Assembly (NCBI RefSeq): GCF_011605345.1
Contig: NZ_JAAOXM010000001.1
Coordinates: 992,001-1,056,000 of the forward strand
Length of the DNA: 64,000 nt
Direction of reading: 5' to 3'
Source: Burkholderia sp. D-99
GTDB taxonomy: Bacteria; Pseudomonadota; Gammaproteobacteria; Burkholderiales; Burkholderiaceae
Position 1 is the first letter of the stretch. The number at the start of each line of letters is the position of its first letter. Under the pieces are notes generated by a model. That model was not told where the DNA came from. It did not search any database and saw only the letters and a list, made by a program, of their open reading frames with translations. The position numbers were made by a program, and so were the translations under genes. Shown in pieces: positions 30,851 through 38,689 of the stretch.

Positions 30851-31699
30851 TTACGCGGACGGTGCACGCGCCGTCACGAACCAGCATGCTGCGTCGAAGC
30901 GCACATCCGCACCGTCGACGTAAGGCTCGAACGCGGCACGCATCGTGTCGACCACGCGCCGCCGCGTTGCCTCGTCCACTTCCAGCAACGCCAGCCCGAC
31001 CGGGCCCAGCCGGGTGATGTAGTCGTCCAGCGCAGGCGCGGGCAGCGCGCACGCCAGATCGACCGGCTCGATCGCAATGTCCGCCCAGCCGCTGTCCGCC
31101 AGCACCGACGCGATCCGCTGCCGGTCGCCGAACCCGAACTGCCCCGGCGCGCCGGGCCGCCGCGCGGGCAGGTTCGGCAGCAACGGCGCCGCGGCCCGCT
31201 CGGCGATCGTCATGAACGGATTGTCCGCCGCGCTGCGCCATGCGACGAACCGCATCTGCGCATTCGGCCGCGCCGCATGCCGCAGATTCGCGAAGGCGCG
31301 AACCGGATCGTCGAAGAACATCACGCCGAGGCGCGACACGATCAGGTCGACGCTCGCGGGCGCGAACGCGTGCGTCTGCACATCCGCACGCACGAAGCGG
31401 GCATGAACGCCGCTGCGTTCGGCGCGCGCCTGCGCGGCGTCGATCATCCGGGCCGAGATATCGATGCCCGTGCATTGCGCCTGCGCACCGAGCCGCTGCG
31501 CGATTGCAACCGTGACCCCGCCTGTGCCGCAGCCGACGTCGAGCACGCTGCGCGCGGACGACGTGGCCGCCGCCTCTACAAGCAACCTCTCCAACGGCTC
31601 GAACATCCGGTCGATCGACGCCTGCGTATCGACCCAGGCACGCCCCGACGGGCCGTTCCACAGCGCGGATTGTTCGTCATTGGGCCGGCTGGTTTCCAT
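30851..31699 (-). CDS. Class I SAM-dependent methyltransferase
   Basis: 282 residues with a Rossmann-like methyltransferase fold. Motif I is VLDVGCGTGGVTVAIA (about 54-69), followed by CTGIDISARMID and VRADVQTHAF. A conserved WNGPSGRAWV segment near residue 15 is found in the UbiE/SmtA-like small-molecule methyltransferases of Burkholderiales. The substrate is not predictable. The start is the ATG at 31699 with GGGGAA upstream; the frame runs further but lacks a ribosome site. Divergent from the metallophosphoesterase, 199 bp away. Confidence 0.8.
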   Translation of the reverse strand: METSRPNDEQSALWNGPSGRAWVDTQASIDRMFEPLERLLVEAAATSSARSVLDVGCGTGGVTVAIAQRLGAQAQCTGIDISARMIDAAQARAERSGVHARFVRADVQTHAFAPASVDLIVSRLGVMFFDDPVRAFANLRHAARPNAQMRFVAWRSAADNPFMTIAERAAAPLLPNLPARRPGAPGQFGFGDRQRIASVLADSGWADIAIEPVDLACALPAPALDDYITRLGPVGLALLEVDEATRRRVVDTMRAAFEPYVDGADVRFDAACWFVTARAPSA

Positions 31700-31898
31700 C
31701 GTCGATTCCCCTTCTGATTCGTTGATCGTGCATCGCACTTTGCTGCTTCAAGCCCGCTTGAGGTCAAGCCCCCTGGCCGCGACCTGCCGCCGCAACGTCG
31801 ACGCCCGGCCCGCGTGCGAGCCCCCGTCGCGCACCGTTTTTTTCATATTTCTTACATTCACACTGCGTATCGTTGACGACTTTCCTACGGTGCCTCCC

Positions 31899-33362
31899 AT
31901 GCGACGATTCCTCCCGCGCGCCTTGCTCGTCCGCTGCGCTCCCCTTGTTGCCCTCGCCGCGCTGTCCGCGTGCTCGAACCACATCGATTCGCCGGCCGAT
32001 CCGGCGAGTGCGTCGGTCAACGTCCAGGCCGCATGGGTTGAGATCGGCGATACGAACCAGGCGATCGCACGCGTCATCACGAACTACACCCCCGCGTCGT
32101 CCAGCGATCCGCTGTGCCCGCAACTGACCGTCGACGGCAAGCTGTCGCGCATGTCCCTGCGCGCGGGCGCCGCGACCATCGCCCAGCGGCCGACCGCCAG
32201 CGACCCGTCCGATTCGAAGCCGTCGAGCTTCCCTGTTTCCGTCTGCGAGGCGACACTGCCGACCGGTGCGCAGGCGGCGAGCGTCGCGGGCCGCACGCTG
32301 CCGCTGCCGAAGGCGCAGCCGCAACGCATCGCGATCATCGCCGACACCGGCTGCCGCATGAAGAAAGCCGACAACGCATGGCAGGCGTGCAACGACGCGA
32401 CGGTCTGGCCGCTCGACACGATCGCGGCCAGCGTCGCGAAGCTGTCGCCCGACCTGGTGATGCACATCGGCGACTACCACTATCGCGAGAACGCATGCCC
32501 GCCGGACATCGCCGGCTGCAAGGACAGCCCGTGGGGCTATGGCTGGGATACGTGGCAGGCCGACCTGTTCCGCCCGGCCGCGCCGTTGCTCGCGAAGGCA
32601 CCGTGGGTCGTCGTGCGCGGCAACCACGAGGAATGCGCGCGCGCGGGCCAGGGCTGGTTCCGCTTCCTCGATCCGCGCCCGTATGCGGCCGCGCGCTCGT
32701 GCGACGATCCGGCCAACGACAACAACGCGAACTATTCGGAACCCTATGCGGTATCGCTCGGCGGCGGCTCGCAGGTGATCGTGTTCGACACCGCGAAGGT
32801 CGGCCGCACGCCGCTCAAGACGACCGACGCGCAATTCGGCATCTACCAGAAGCAGTTCCAGACGGTCGCCGCGCTCGCGTCGAAGGCCGGCATGACGACG
32901 ACGATCTTCACGAACCACCATCCGATCCTCGCGTTCGCGCCGATCGCCGGCAGCACGCCCGCGCCGGGCAACCTCGCGCTGCAGTCGGTGATGTCGAGCC
33001 TCAATGCGCAGGCGTACTATCCGCCCGGCGTGCACGTCGCGCTGCACGGGCACGTGCACGATTTCCAGGCGATCAACTTCTCGTCCGGGCACCCGGCGAC
33101 GATCGTGTCCGGCAACGGCGGCGACAATCTCGACGTCGCGCTGCCCGACCCGTTCCCGGCCGGCCTGACGCCCGCACCGGGCGCCGTGATCGAGCGGCTG
33201 TCGCACAACAACAGCTTCGGTTTCCTGATCATGGAACGCCGGGCCGCCCCGGCGACCGGCTGGGTGTTCCACGCGTATTCGGCGGCCGGCAAGCTGCTCG
33301 CGTCGTGCAACCAGTCGGGCACGACGCTCGCTTGCGACAAGACGGGGTTCATTGCGCCGTGA
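31899..33362 (+). CDS. Metallophosphoesterase lipoprotein
   Basis: 487 residues. The N-terminus is a lipoprotein signal (RRFLPRALLV, hydrophobic core, lipobox LSAC with Cys near 25), so the mature protein is membrane-anchored in the periplasm. The calcineurin-like metal motifs appear in order: IADTGC, HIGDYHYRE, VRGNHEEC, TNHHP and LHGHVHDF. A ~120-residue N-terminal domain precedes them. The substrate (phosphomonoester or diester) is unknown. Its stop overlaps the GTG of the cytochrome peroxidase gene (GTGA), so the two are translationally coupled. Confidence 0.85.
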   Translation: MRRFLPRALLVRCAPLVALAALSACSNHIDSPADPASASVNVQAAWVEIGDTNQAIARVITNYTPASSSDPLCPQLTVDGKLSRMSLRAGAATIAQRPTASDPSDSKPSSFPVSVCEATLPTGAQAASVAGRTLPLPKAQPQRIAIIADTGCRMKKADNAWQACNDATVWPLDTIAASVAKLSPDLVMHIGDYHYRENACPPDIAGCKDSPWGYGWDTWQADLFRPAAPLLAKAPWVVVRGNHEECARAGQGWFRFLDPRPYAAARSCDDPANDNNANYSEPYAVSLGGGSQVIVFDTAKVGRTPLKTTDAQFGIYQKQFQTVAALASKAGMTTTIFTNHHPILAFAPIAGSTPAPGNLALQSVMSSLNAQAYYPPGVHVALHGHVHDFQAINFSSGHPATIVSGNGGDNLDVALPDPFPAGLTPAPGAVIERLSHNNSFGFLIMERRAAPATGWVFHAYSAAGKLLASCNQSGTTLACDKTGFIAP

Positions 33363-34744
33363 GTGAGGAAGTTCGATGTGACGGCCGCCATGCGCGCGGC
33401 CGGCAAACGCTGCGCACACTGGCCGCTGCCGTGCTCGCCGGCCTGACGCTCGCGGCTCAAGCCGCGCCGGCCGAAACCGTCCTGCTGCCCGGTGCGCCGC
33501 CTTCACGCGTGGTCGACACGATCGGCAACGGCACGCCGCAAGTGACGGGCAAGATCGATGCGGCTACCGCGAGATTCGCGCCCGACCCGACGCTCGTCGC
33601 GCTCGGCCGCCGGATCTTCTTCGATTCGCGGCTGTCCGAGCCGCGCGGCATGTCGTGCGCGGGTTGCCACGACCCGGGGCGCGCGTTCGCGCCGACGCTG
33701 TCGGCCGCCTCGCTCGCGGGGCCCGGCGTGCCGGAAGGCAGCCGTCCCGGGCGTTTCAGCCAGCGCAACGCACCCTCGCTGCTCTATGTGCGCTACGTGC
33801 CGCGCCGCCACTTCTACCAGGACGACGACGCGCCCGCGCCGTCACCGTTCGGCGGCCTGTTCAGCGACGGCCGTGCGGATACGCTCGCCGAGCAGATCCG
33901 CGGGCCGCTGTTCGATCCGAACGAGATGAACAACCGGTCGCCGGCCGCGCTGCTGCGCAAGGTCGACGCGACCGAACTCGCGCCCGAGCTCGCCGCGCGC
34001 TTCGGCGCATCGGTGCAGCGCGACCCCGAGCAACTGGTGCGTGCGCTGGGCCTGGCCGTCGAAGCCTATCTGCAGAGCGACGAGATGGCGCCGTTCACGT
34101 CGCGTTTCGACGCATTCCTGCGCACGCGCAAACCGCTCGCACCGGCCGAGATGCGCGGCCTCGCGCTGTTCCGGAATCCTGACAAGGGCAATTGCATGAG
34201 CTGCCACACGCTGTCGGAGACATCGAGCCGCCCGGAGCGTTCGCTTTTCACCGATTTCGGCTACGACGCGATCGCGGTGCCGCGCAATCGCGCGCTGCCG
34301 GCAAACCGCGATCCGCGTCATTTCGACAACGGCCTGTGCGACACCGCACGGCGGCTGCGCTGGCCCGAGCCGACGCAATGGTGCGGCTACCTGCGCACGC
34401 CGGGGCTGCGCAACGTCGCGGTCAAGCAGTCGTTCATGCACAACGGCGTGTTCACGACGCTGCGCGACGCGGTCGCGTTCTACAACACGCGCTCGACTGA
34501 CCCAGGCTTCTGGTATCACGGGGCCAGAACGTTCGACGATGTGCCGGCCGCCTATCGCGGCAACATCAACGTCAACTCGACGCCGATGAACCGCCGGCCC
34601 GGCACGCTGCCCGCGCTGACCGACACGGAGATCGACGACATCGTCGCGTTCCTCGGCACGCTGACCGACGCGCGCTATACGGGGGTCGCCGCGCCCGCGG
34701 CCCCTGTTGCCCGGATCACGCGAACCGCTGCGCCGGCTCGCTGA
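33359..34744 (+). CDS. Di-haem cytochrome c peroxidase/MauG-family protein
   Basis: 461 residues beginning with GTG inside the preceding stop. After a Sec signal (Ala/Leu-rich core ending AQAAPA at about 37) there are two haem c motifs: CAGCH near 100 and CMSCH near 280, each heading a CCP domain, plus the RTPGLRNVAVKQSFMHNG segment that ends the fold. Such periplasmic enzymes reduce H2O2 or, in MauG relatives, modify protein residues. An NRALPANRDPRHFDNGLC stretch resembles the long-loop methylamine-utilisation-like group. Its partner is the metallophosphoesterase lipoprotein. Confidence 0.85.
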   Translation: MSEEVRCDGRHARGRQTLRTLAAAVLAGLTLAAQAAPAETVLLPGAPPSRVVDTIGNGTPQVTGKIDAATARFAPDPTLVALGRRIFFDSRLSEPRGMSCAGCHDPGRAFAPTLSAASLAGPGVPEGSRPGRFSQRNAPSLLYVRYVPRRHFYQDDDAPAPSPFGGLFSDGRADTLAEQIRGPLFDPNEMNNRSPAALLRKVDATELAPELAARFGASVQRDPEQLVRALGLAVEAYLQSDEMAPFTSRFDAFLRTRKPLAPAEMRGLALFRNPDKGNCMSCHTLSETSSRPERSLFTDFGYDAIAVPRNRALPANRDPRHFDNGLCDTARRLRWPEPTQWCGYLRTPGLRNVAVKQSFMHNGVFTTLRDAVAFYNTRSTDPGFWYHGARTFDDVPAAYRGNINVNSTPMNRRPGTLPALTDTEIDDIVAFLGTLTDARYTGVAAPAAPVARITRTAAPAR

Positions 34745-34778
34745 CCCTGGCCGAACGGCCAGCCGCATGCGCGCCCGC

Positions 34779-34832
34779 TTGCGGCCGCCCCGAACACTGG
34801 TTATATTTACAGCACTGTATTTATGAACAGTG
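34779..34832 (+). promoter_or_regulatory. Promoter with LexA (SOS) box
   Basis: CACTGTATTTATGAACAGTG at 34813-34832 contains the classic CTGT-N8-ACAG LexA core and is symmetric for six bases at each end. A -35-like TTGCGG (34779-34784) and a -10-like TATATT (34802-34807) are spaced by 17 bp, so the box overlaps the expected transcription start, an ideal place for repression. The small gene at 34842 begins 9 bp after the box. Confidence 0.8.
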
Positions 34833-34841
34833 AGGCGCGCG

Positions 34842-35117
34842 ATGGAACATCTGGTCCGTATCGTCAACGAAGCCGATCGCCAAGTGCTGGCGTGGCTCCG
34901 CGCCCAGGTCGGCGATGCCCGCGTCGAGCACGCGGCTCGCCAGCTCGGGCATACACGCAAGCCCTTCCCGTCCGCCGTTTGCCGATATCTGGGCATGAGC
35001 GCACCGGCCACGCTGCGCCAGGCCGAACGGCCGCGCGCCGCGCGCGATTTCTCGGTCGGCGATCGTTACCTGTCGCTGATCCGCCAGCACCTCGCCACGC
35101 ACTCGGCCAGCCGATGA
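34842..35117 (+). CDS. LexA-controlled small protein of unknown function
   Basis: 91 residues, predicted all-helical, basic and soluble, with no membrane segment or signal. The first half (EADRQVLAWLRAQVGDARVEHAARQL) looks like two amphipathic helices; a conserved-looking KPFPSAVCRYLGM lies in the middle; the C-terminus ends in an Arg/His-rich helix. I do not recognise a family. The near-perfect LexA box just upstream makes an SOS role likely, such as inhibiting division or modulating repair. The 5' leader is only a few bases long. Convergent with the MocR gene. Confidence 0.72.
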   Translation: MEHLVRIVNEADRQVLAWLRAQVGDARVEHAARQLGHTRKPFPSAVCRYLGMSAPATLRQAERPRAARDFSVGDRYLSLIRQHLATHSASR

Positions 35118-35198
35118 AATGGCGGCGGCTTGCCGAGTCGGTGGCCCGGAAAGCCGGGGGGCTTGCGTCTTCGCAAGCTCGGCCAGCCGCCACCGCGC

Positions 35199-36683
35199 TT
35201 ACGTGGCCGCCATGGCTTCCCGTACGAGGCGGCCGAGCGTTTCGAACGCCGCTTCGTGCGCCGCATCGAACACGCGCGTGCAAGCGAGCCGGATATAGCC
35301 GTCGAAGCGGTCGGAATTCGAGAAGATCGAACCGGGCGCGATCCTGACGCCGTGCGCAAGCGCGGCGTCGAACAGCGCCTCGGAGCGCACGCCGTCCGGC
35401 AATGCGATCCACAGCAGCATGCCGCCTGGCGGCTGGTTCATCCGGGTTCCAGCCGGGAAATGCCGTGCAATCGCGTCGATCGTCACGTCGCGCTGCACGC
35501 TCAGCTGTTCGCGGAACCGGCGGAGATGGCGATCGAACGCGCCCGAACCGACGAATTCGGCCGCAACGGCTTGCAGCAACGCAGCGTTGTGCCGGCTGTG
35601 CGCGAACTTCAGCATCTTCACGCGCGCGTGCCAGCGCCCCGCGCTGATCCAGCCAAGACGCATCCCGGGGGCCAGTACCTTGTTGAACGACGGGCAGTAG
35701 ATCACCGTGCCGTCGCGATCCCATGCCTTCACCGGCTTGACCGCCTGTGGCGCCTCGACGAGTTCGCGATATGGCTCGTCCTCGATCACGGCCACGCCGT
35801 GACGCGAACAGAGCGAGACGAGCGCGGCCTTGCGCCCGTCAGGCATCACGCAGCCGAGCGGGTTCTGCAGGTTCGGCACGACGACCACGGCCCGAATGTC
35901 CGGATACGCGGTCAGCGCCACTTCGAGCGCCTCGATCGACAGGCCGGTTGTCGGGCTGGCCGGGATTTCGAGTGCGCGCAAGCCGAGGCTTTCGAGCAAC
36001 TGGATCAAGCCGAAGAACGCCGGCGATTCGATCGCGATCGTGTCGCCGGGGCGCGCCACCGCACGCAACGCGAGATTCACGGCATCGACGCCACCGCTCG
36101 TCGACATCACGTCGTCCGGCGTCACCGTTACGCCATACGAGAGCGCGCGCTTGGCCATCGTCTGCCGGAACTCGGGCGAACCGCCGACGGGCCCCGCATC
36201 GGTCAGCAAGGTGGGCTTGCGCCGCAATAGCCGGATCGCGAGCGCCTGCAGGCGCTCGGCCGGATACAGCGTGGCCAGCGCGGACGCGCCGCCGAGATTC
36301 AGCGCATCGGGCGCCGCGTTGGCGCGGTCGATCACGCGAGACACGCGTTCGTGCAGGCCCGCGAACGGCGGCTCGACGCTCAGCGGCGGCCCATCGCTTT
36401 CCGGCAGCGTGTCGAGCGCGACCGCCGCGCGGCGCCGCACGAAGTAGCCGGAACGCGGCTTCGCCTCGCACCAGCCCGTATCCTCGAGCCGCCGGAACGC
36501 CTGGATCGCGGTCGACAGGCTCACGCCGTGCTGTGCCATGAACGCGCGCACCGACGGCATCCGGTCGCCGGGCGCCAGCGTGCCGGCCGCGATGATGCGG
36601 CGGTAATGCTCGGCGAGCCGTTCGTAAAGCGGCTCGCCGTCCAGCGGCAACGGTGGGCGGGATGAATCGGTGAAAGGCGTCAT
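35199..36683 (-). CDS. MocR-type (GntR-aminotransferase) regulator
   Basis: 494 residues. An N-terminal GntR winged helix (about 15-85; LAPGDRMPSVRAFMAQHGVSLSTAIQAFRRLEDTG) is joined by a linker to a fold-type-I aminotransferase domain. The PLP lysine is in YCPSFNKVLAPGMRLGW near 330 and the NLQNPLGCVM segment is the cofactor-contact Asn region. MocR proteins use PLP to sense amines or amino acids. The start at 36683 is chosen because the GntR domain begins there. Divergent from a DUF2917 gene; the gap carries a long palindrome and paired GATACAG repeats. Confidence 0.87.
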   Translation of the reverse strand: MTPFTDSSRPPLPLDGEPLYERLAEHYRRIIAAGTLAPGDRMPSVRAFMAQHGVSLSTAIQAFRRLEDTGWCEAKPRSGYFVRRRAAVALDTLPESDGPPLSVEPPFAGLHERVSRVIDRANAAPDALNLGGASALATLYPAERLQALAIRLLRRKPTLLTDAGPVGGSPEFRQTMAKRALSYGVTVTPDDVMSTSGGVDAVNLALRAVARPGDTIAIESPAFFGLIQLLESLGLRALEIPASPTTGLSIEALEVALTAYPDIRAVVVVPNLQNPLGCVMPDGRKAALVSLCSRHGVAVIEDEPYRELVEAPQAVKPVKAWDRDGTVIYCPSFNKVLAPGMRLGWISAGRWHARVKMLKFAHSRHNAALLQAVAAEFVGSGAFDRHLRRFREQLSVQRDVTIDAIARHFPAGTRMNQPPGGMLLWIALPDGVRSEALFDAALAHGVRIAPGSIFSNSDRFDGYIRLACTRVFDAAHEAAFETLGRLVREAMAAT

Positions 36684-36719
36684 ACAGGCGATCGTGCCCG
36701 CTCGCCCGATGGCACGCCA

Positions 36720-36803
36720 GATACAGACTCCGGGGAAAACCACCGATACAGCAACGCAAAATCGTCGTCTGCACCGCAACAGATTCCCGCCCCCTGAATC
36801 TGT
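36720..36803. promoter_or_regulatory. MocR intergenic operators
   Basis: Two GATACAG direct repeats (36720-36726 and 36745-36751, 25 bp apart) lie near the MocR start. A perfect interrupted palindrome ACAGATTC-N9-GAATCTGT follows at 36779-36803. Direct repeats of this type are typical MocR targets; the palindrome may be a second site or belong to another regulator. Confidence 0.5.
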
Positions 36804-36886
36804 CGTGCCGGTGCCCGTTTCCCTAACCTGACTGCACGCTGTCGCCTCGCCGTCGCGAGGCCGCGCAACCGGGAAAGGGAATCGCC

Positions 36887-37237
36887 ATGCAAACGCATCA
36901 CATCCGGCTCGACGCCGGGCAAAGCCACTTTGCGTGGTTCGACAAGGGCAGCCGGGTGATCGTGCTCGACGGCGCGCTTGCGGTCACGCTGCGCCACGGC
37001 GGGCTCGACTGGCTCCCCGACGCGCCGCAGCACATTCGCCGCTTGCTCGACGAAGGCGAATGCCTGACGCTCGAGACGGCCGGCCACGTGGCACTGTCGG
37101 CCGGCGGCGCCGGCGCAGTCAGCACGGCGATCGTGGAACCGGCGAGCCGGAGGGGTTTGCTCGTGGCGTGGCGCGCAATCCTGCGCCGGCTGTCCGCAAG
37201 GATGCACGGCGGCCATCGTGTGCGCGAGCATTCGTGA
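36887..37237 (+). CDS. DUF2917 domain protein
   Basis: 116 residues matching the DUF2917 pattern, a small cupin-like beta domain (MQTHHIRLDAGQSHFAW at the start, GSRVIVLDGALAVTLR, then LDEGECLTLETAGHVALSAG). The family is common in Burkholderiales, has no known reaction and often sits beside MocR regulators. AAGGGA lies about 7 bases before the ATG. Divergent from the MocR gene here, which is probably its regulator. A 157-bp gap follows with nothing recognised. Confidence 0.75.
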   Translation: MQTHHIRLDAGQSHFAWFDKGSRVIVLDGALAVTLRHGGLDWLPDAPQHIRRLLDEGECLTLETAGHVALSAGGAGAVSTAIVEPASRRGLLVAWRAILRRLSARMHGGHRVREHS

Positions 37238-37394
37238 AAAGGAGACTTGCCGTGGTGTCATGGAGGAGCGTCAGGCTGACACCGCATCATCCGGCGGAGA
37301 TCTGGCGCGGTCCGGTTCGGCCACACTCATGCGGATCGACCGCCCTCGGCCGGTTCAACCGCCGCAGCCTGCCTCGCACGCGGCGGTCACGGCA

Positions 37395-37817
37395 TCACCG
37401 TGCGCTCCTGCGACGCTCGATCCACTCGAATACCGCCATCCCTGCCAGCATCGCGACGACGAACCCGATCCCCTTCGCCGACCCGAAGCCGATCGACACG
37501 ATCGCGGGCCCCGGGCAGAACCCGGCGATCCCCCAGCCGATGCCGAACACGGCACTTCCGGCAACCAGGCGCACGGTGATCGCTCGCAGGGCCGGCAACT
37601 GCATCCGCAGGCCGAGCCACGACCGCGTCCGGCGCTTCGCCCATGCGAACGAGAACACGGCCACGCCCGTCGCGCCGGCCATCACAAACGCGAGCGACGG
37701 ATCCCAGCGGCCCGCCAGGTCGAGAAAGCCGAACACCTTCTGCGGATTGGCCATGCCCGACACGATGAGGCCGACGCCGAACAGCAGCCCCGCCAAAAAC
37801 GCGAATCCTGCCTGCAT
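37395..37817 (-). CDS. YeeE/YedE-type sulfur-compound transporter, second half
   Basis: 140 residues with four hydrophobic segments (first FLAGLLFGVGLIVSGMANPQKVFGFLD) and a conserved GIAGFCPGPA motif carrying the family Cys. This is the DUF6691-type half of the split YeeE/YedE system; full-length homologues such as TsuA import thiosulfate. It starts 1 bp after the stop of its partner (37819-38253), so the two halves are certainly co-expressed. Under the sulfide-responsive ArsR-type gene upstream, the likely cargo is thiosulfate or a related reduced sulfur species. Confidence 0.82.
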   Translation of the reverse strand: MQAGFAFLAGLLFGVGLIVSGMANPQKVFGFLDLAGRWDPSLAFVMAGATGVAVFSFAWAKRRTRSWLGLRMQLPALRAITVRLVAGSAVFGIGWGIAGFCPGPAIVSIGFGSAKGIGFVVAMLAGMAVFEWIERRRSAR

Positions 37818-37818
37818 G

Positions 37819-38253
37819 TCAGCCCCCCAACACGTGCCGTCGCACGAATACGGTCGCGAAGCCCGCGACCATGAAGACTGCCGTCGCGACCACCGAGCGC
37901 AGCGCGCCGCGCGACATCCCGCATACGCCGTGGCCGCTCGTGCAGCCTCCCGCGTACCGCGTGCCGATTCCGACCAGCAGCCCGGCCGCCAGCAACTCGA
38001 ACCAGCCTGCATCGATCTGCGGCGTCAGGCTGTTCCCGGCGATGTGCGTCGCGAGCGGTGCCGCGATCAGCCCGGCGACGAACGCGACGCGCCAGTCGCG
38101 CTCGCCGGCGCGTGCCGTGAGCAAGCCGCCGACGATGCCGCTGATGCCGGCAATCCGGCCGTTGAACGCGACGAGCCACGCGGCCGCGAGCCCGATCAGC
38201 ACGCCACCGGCCAGCGACAGCCACGGCGTGAAATGAAGTGCATCAAGCTGCAT
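37819..38253 (-). CDS. YeeE/YedE-type sulfur-compound transporter, first half
   Basis: 144 residues, four to five membrane segments, with FNGRIAGISGIVGGLL near 30-45 and the Cys-bearing signature GGCTSGHGVCGMSRG near 102-116. It pairs with the protein encoded next to reconstitute one YeeE/YedE transporter. Its ATG lies within the last 11 bases of the ArsR-family gene, so the order bigR-yeeE-yedE forms an operon. No sulfurtransferase or persulfide dioxygenase gene is adjacent, unlike many BigR loci. Confidence 0.83.
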   Translation of the reverse strand: MQLDALHFTPWLSLAGGVLIGLAAAWLVAFNGRIAGISGIVGGLLTARAGERDWRVAFVAGLIAAPLATHIAGNSLTPQIDAGWFELLAAGLLVGIGTRYAGGCTSGHGVCGMSRGALRSVVATAVFMVAGFATVFVRRHVLGG

Positions 38254-38593
38254 CGCGCCGCCCCTTCGCGGCCGGGCCGCAGAACTGTTCGTACAGCACG
38301 CCCATCACCGCGATCGCGGCCGGGCTGTCGAGCGAGTAGTGAATGTTCTTGCCGTCGCGGCGCGTGCGAACCAGCGCGTTGTCCCGCAACACGCCGAGCT
38401 GCTGCGACAGCGTCGGCTGACGGATATCCAGCGCTGCCTCGAGATCGCTCACGCGGCGCTCACCCTGGGACAGCTCGCAGAGCAGCAGCAGCCGGTCGGG
38501 ATTCGACAGCACCTTGAGCAGCGCGCAGGCCGATTCGGCGGCCGCGCGCATCGGGTCGGGTTCCGGGAACCCGGCGGAAAGATCGTCGTTCAT
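38243..38593 (-). CDS. bigR: ArsR-family sulfide sensor (BigR/SqrR-like)
   Basis: 116 residues, winged helix (about 25-100; DIRQPTLSQQLGVLRDNALVRTRRDGKNIHYSL). Two Cys at the positions used by BigR/SqrR are present: one in LLLLCELSQGE (about 39) and one in YEQFCGP (about 105); in those proteins they form a per- or polysulfide bridge that releases DNA. First gene of the sulfur-transport operon. An AT-rich palindrome 30 bp upstream is the expected operator. Regulation by sulfide stress is inferred from family. Confidence 0.82.
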   Translation of the reverse strand: MNDDLSAGFPEPDPMRAAAESACALLKVLSNPDRLLLLCELSQGERRVSDLEAALDIRQPTLSQQLGVLRDNALVRTRRDGKNIHYSLDSPAAIAVMGVLYEQFCGPAAKGRRDAA

Positions 38594-38622
38594 CGGCGCA
38601 GGAAGACAATTAAAGAATCGAT

Positions 38623-38642
38623 ATTATATTAAATCATATAAT
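38623..38642 (-). promoter_or_regulatory. BigR operator and promoter
   Basis: ATTATAT-N6-ATATAAT is a perfect 7-bp-arm palindrome in an unusually AT-rich patch, like known BigR/SqrR sites. Read on the minus strand it includes TATAAT as -10, so bound repressor would block polymerase at the bigR promoter. Confidence 0.65.
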
Positions 38643-38689
38643 GTTGTATCTCCCTGTTTGCCGGCTGACGGCCTTGCGCCCTCCTTCGC

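Noticed and set aside
34823-35347. Alternative frame beginning inside the LexA box
   Set aside because: Its start codon lies inside the operator and its composition is unlike a protein. The frame at 34842 is better placed and more protein-like.
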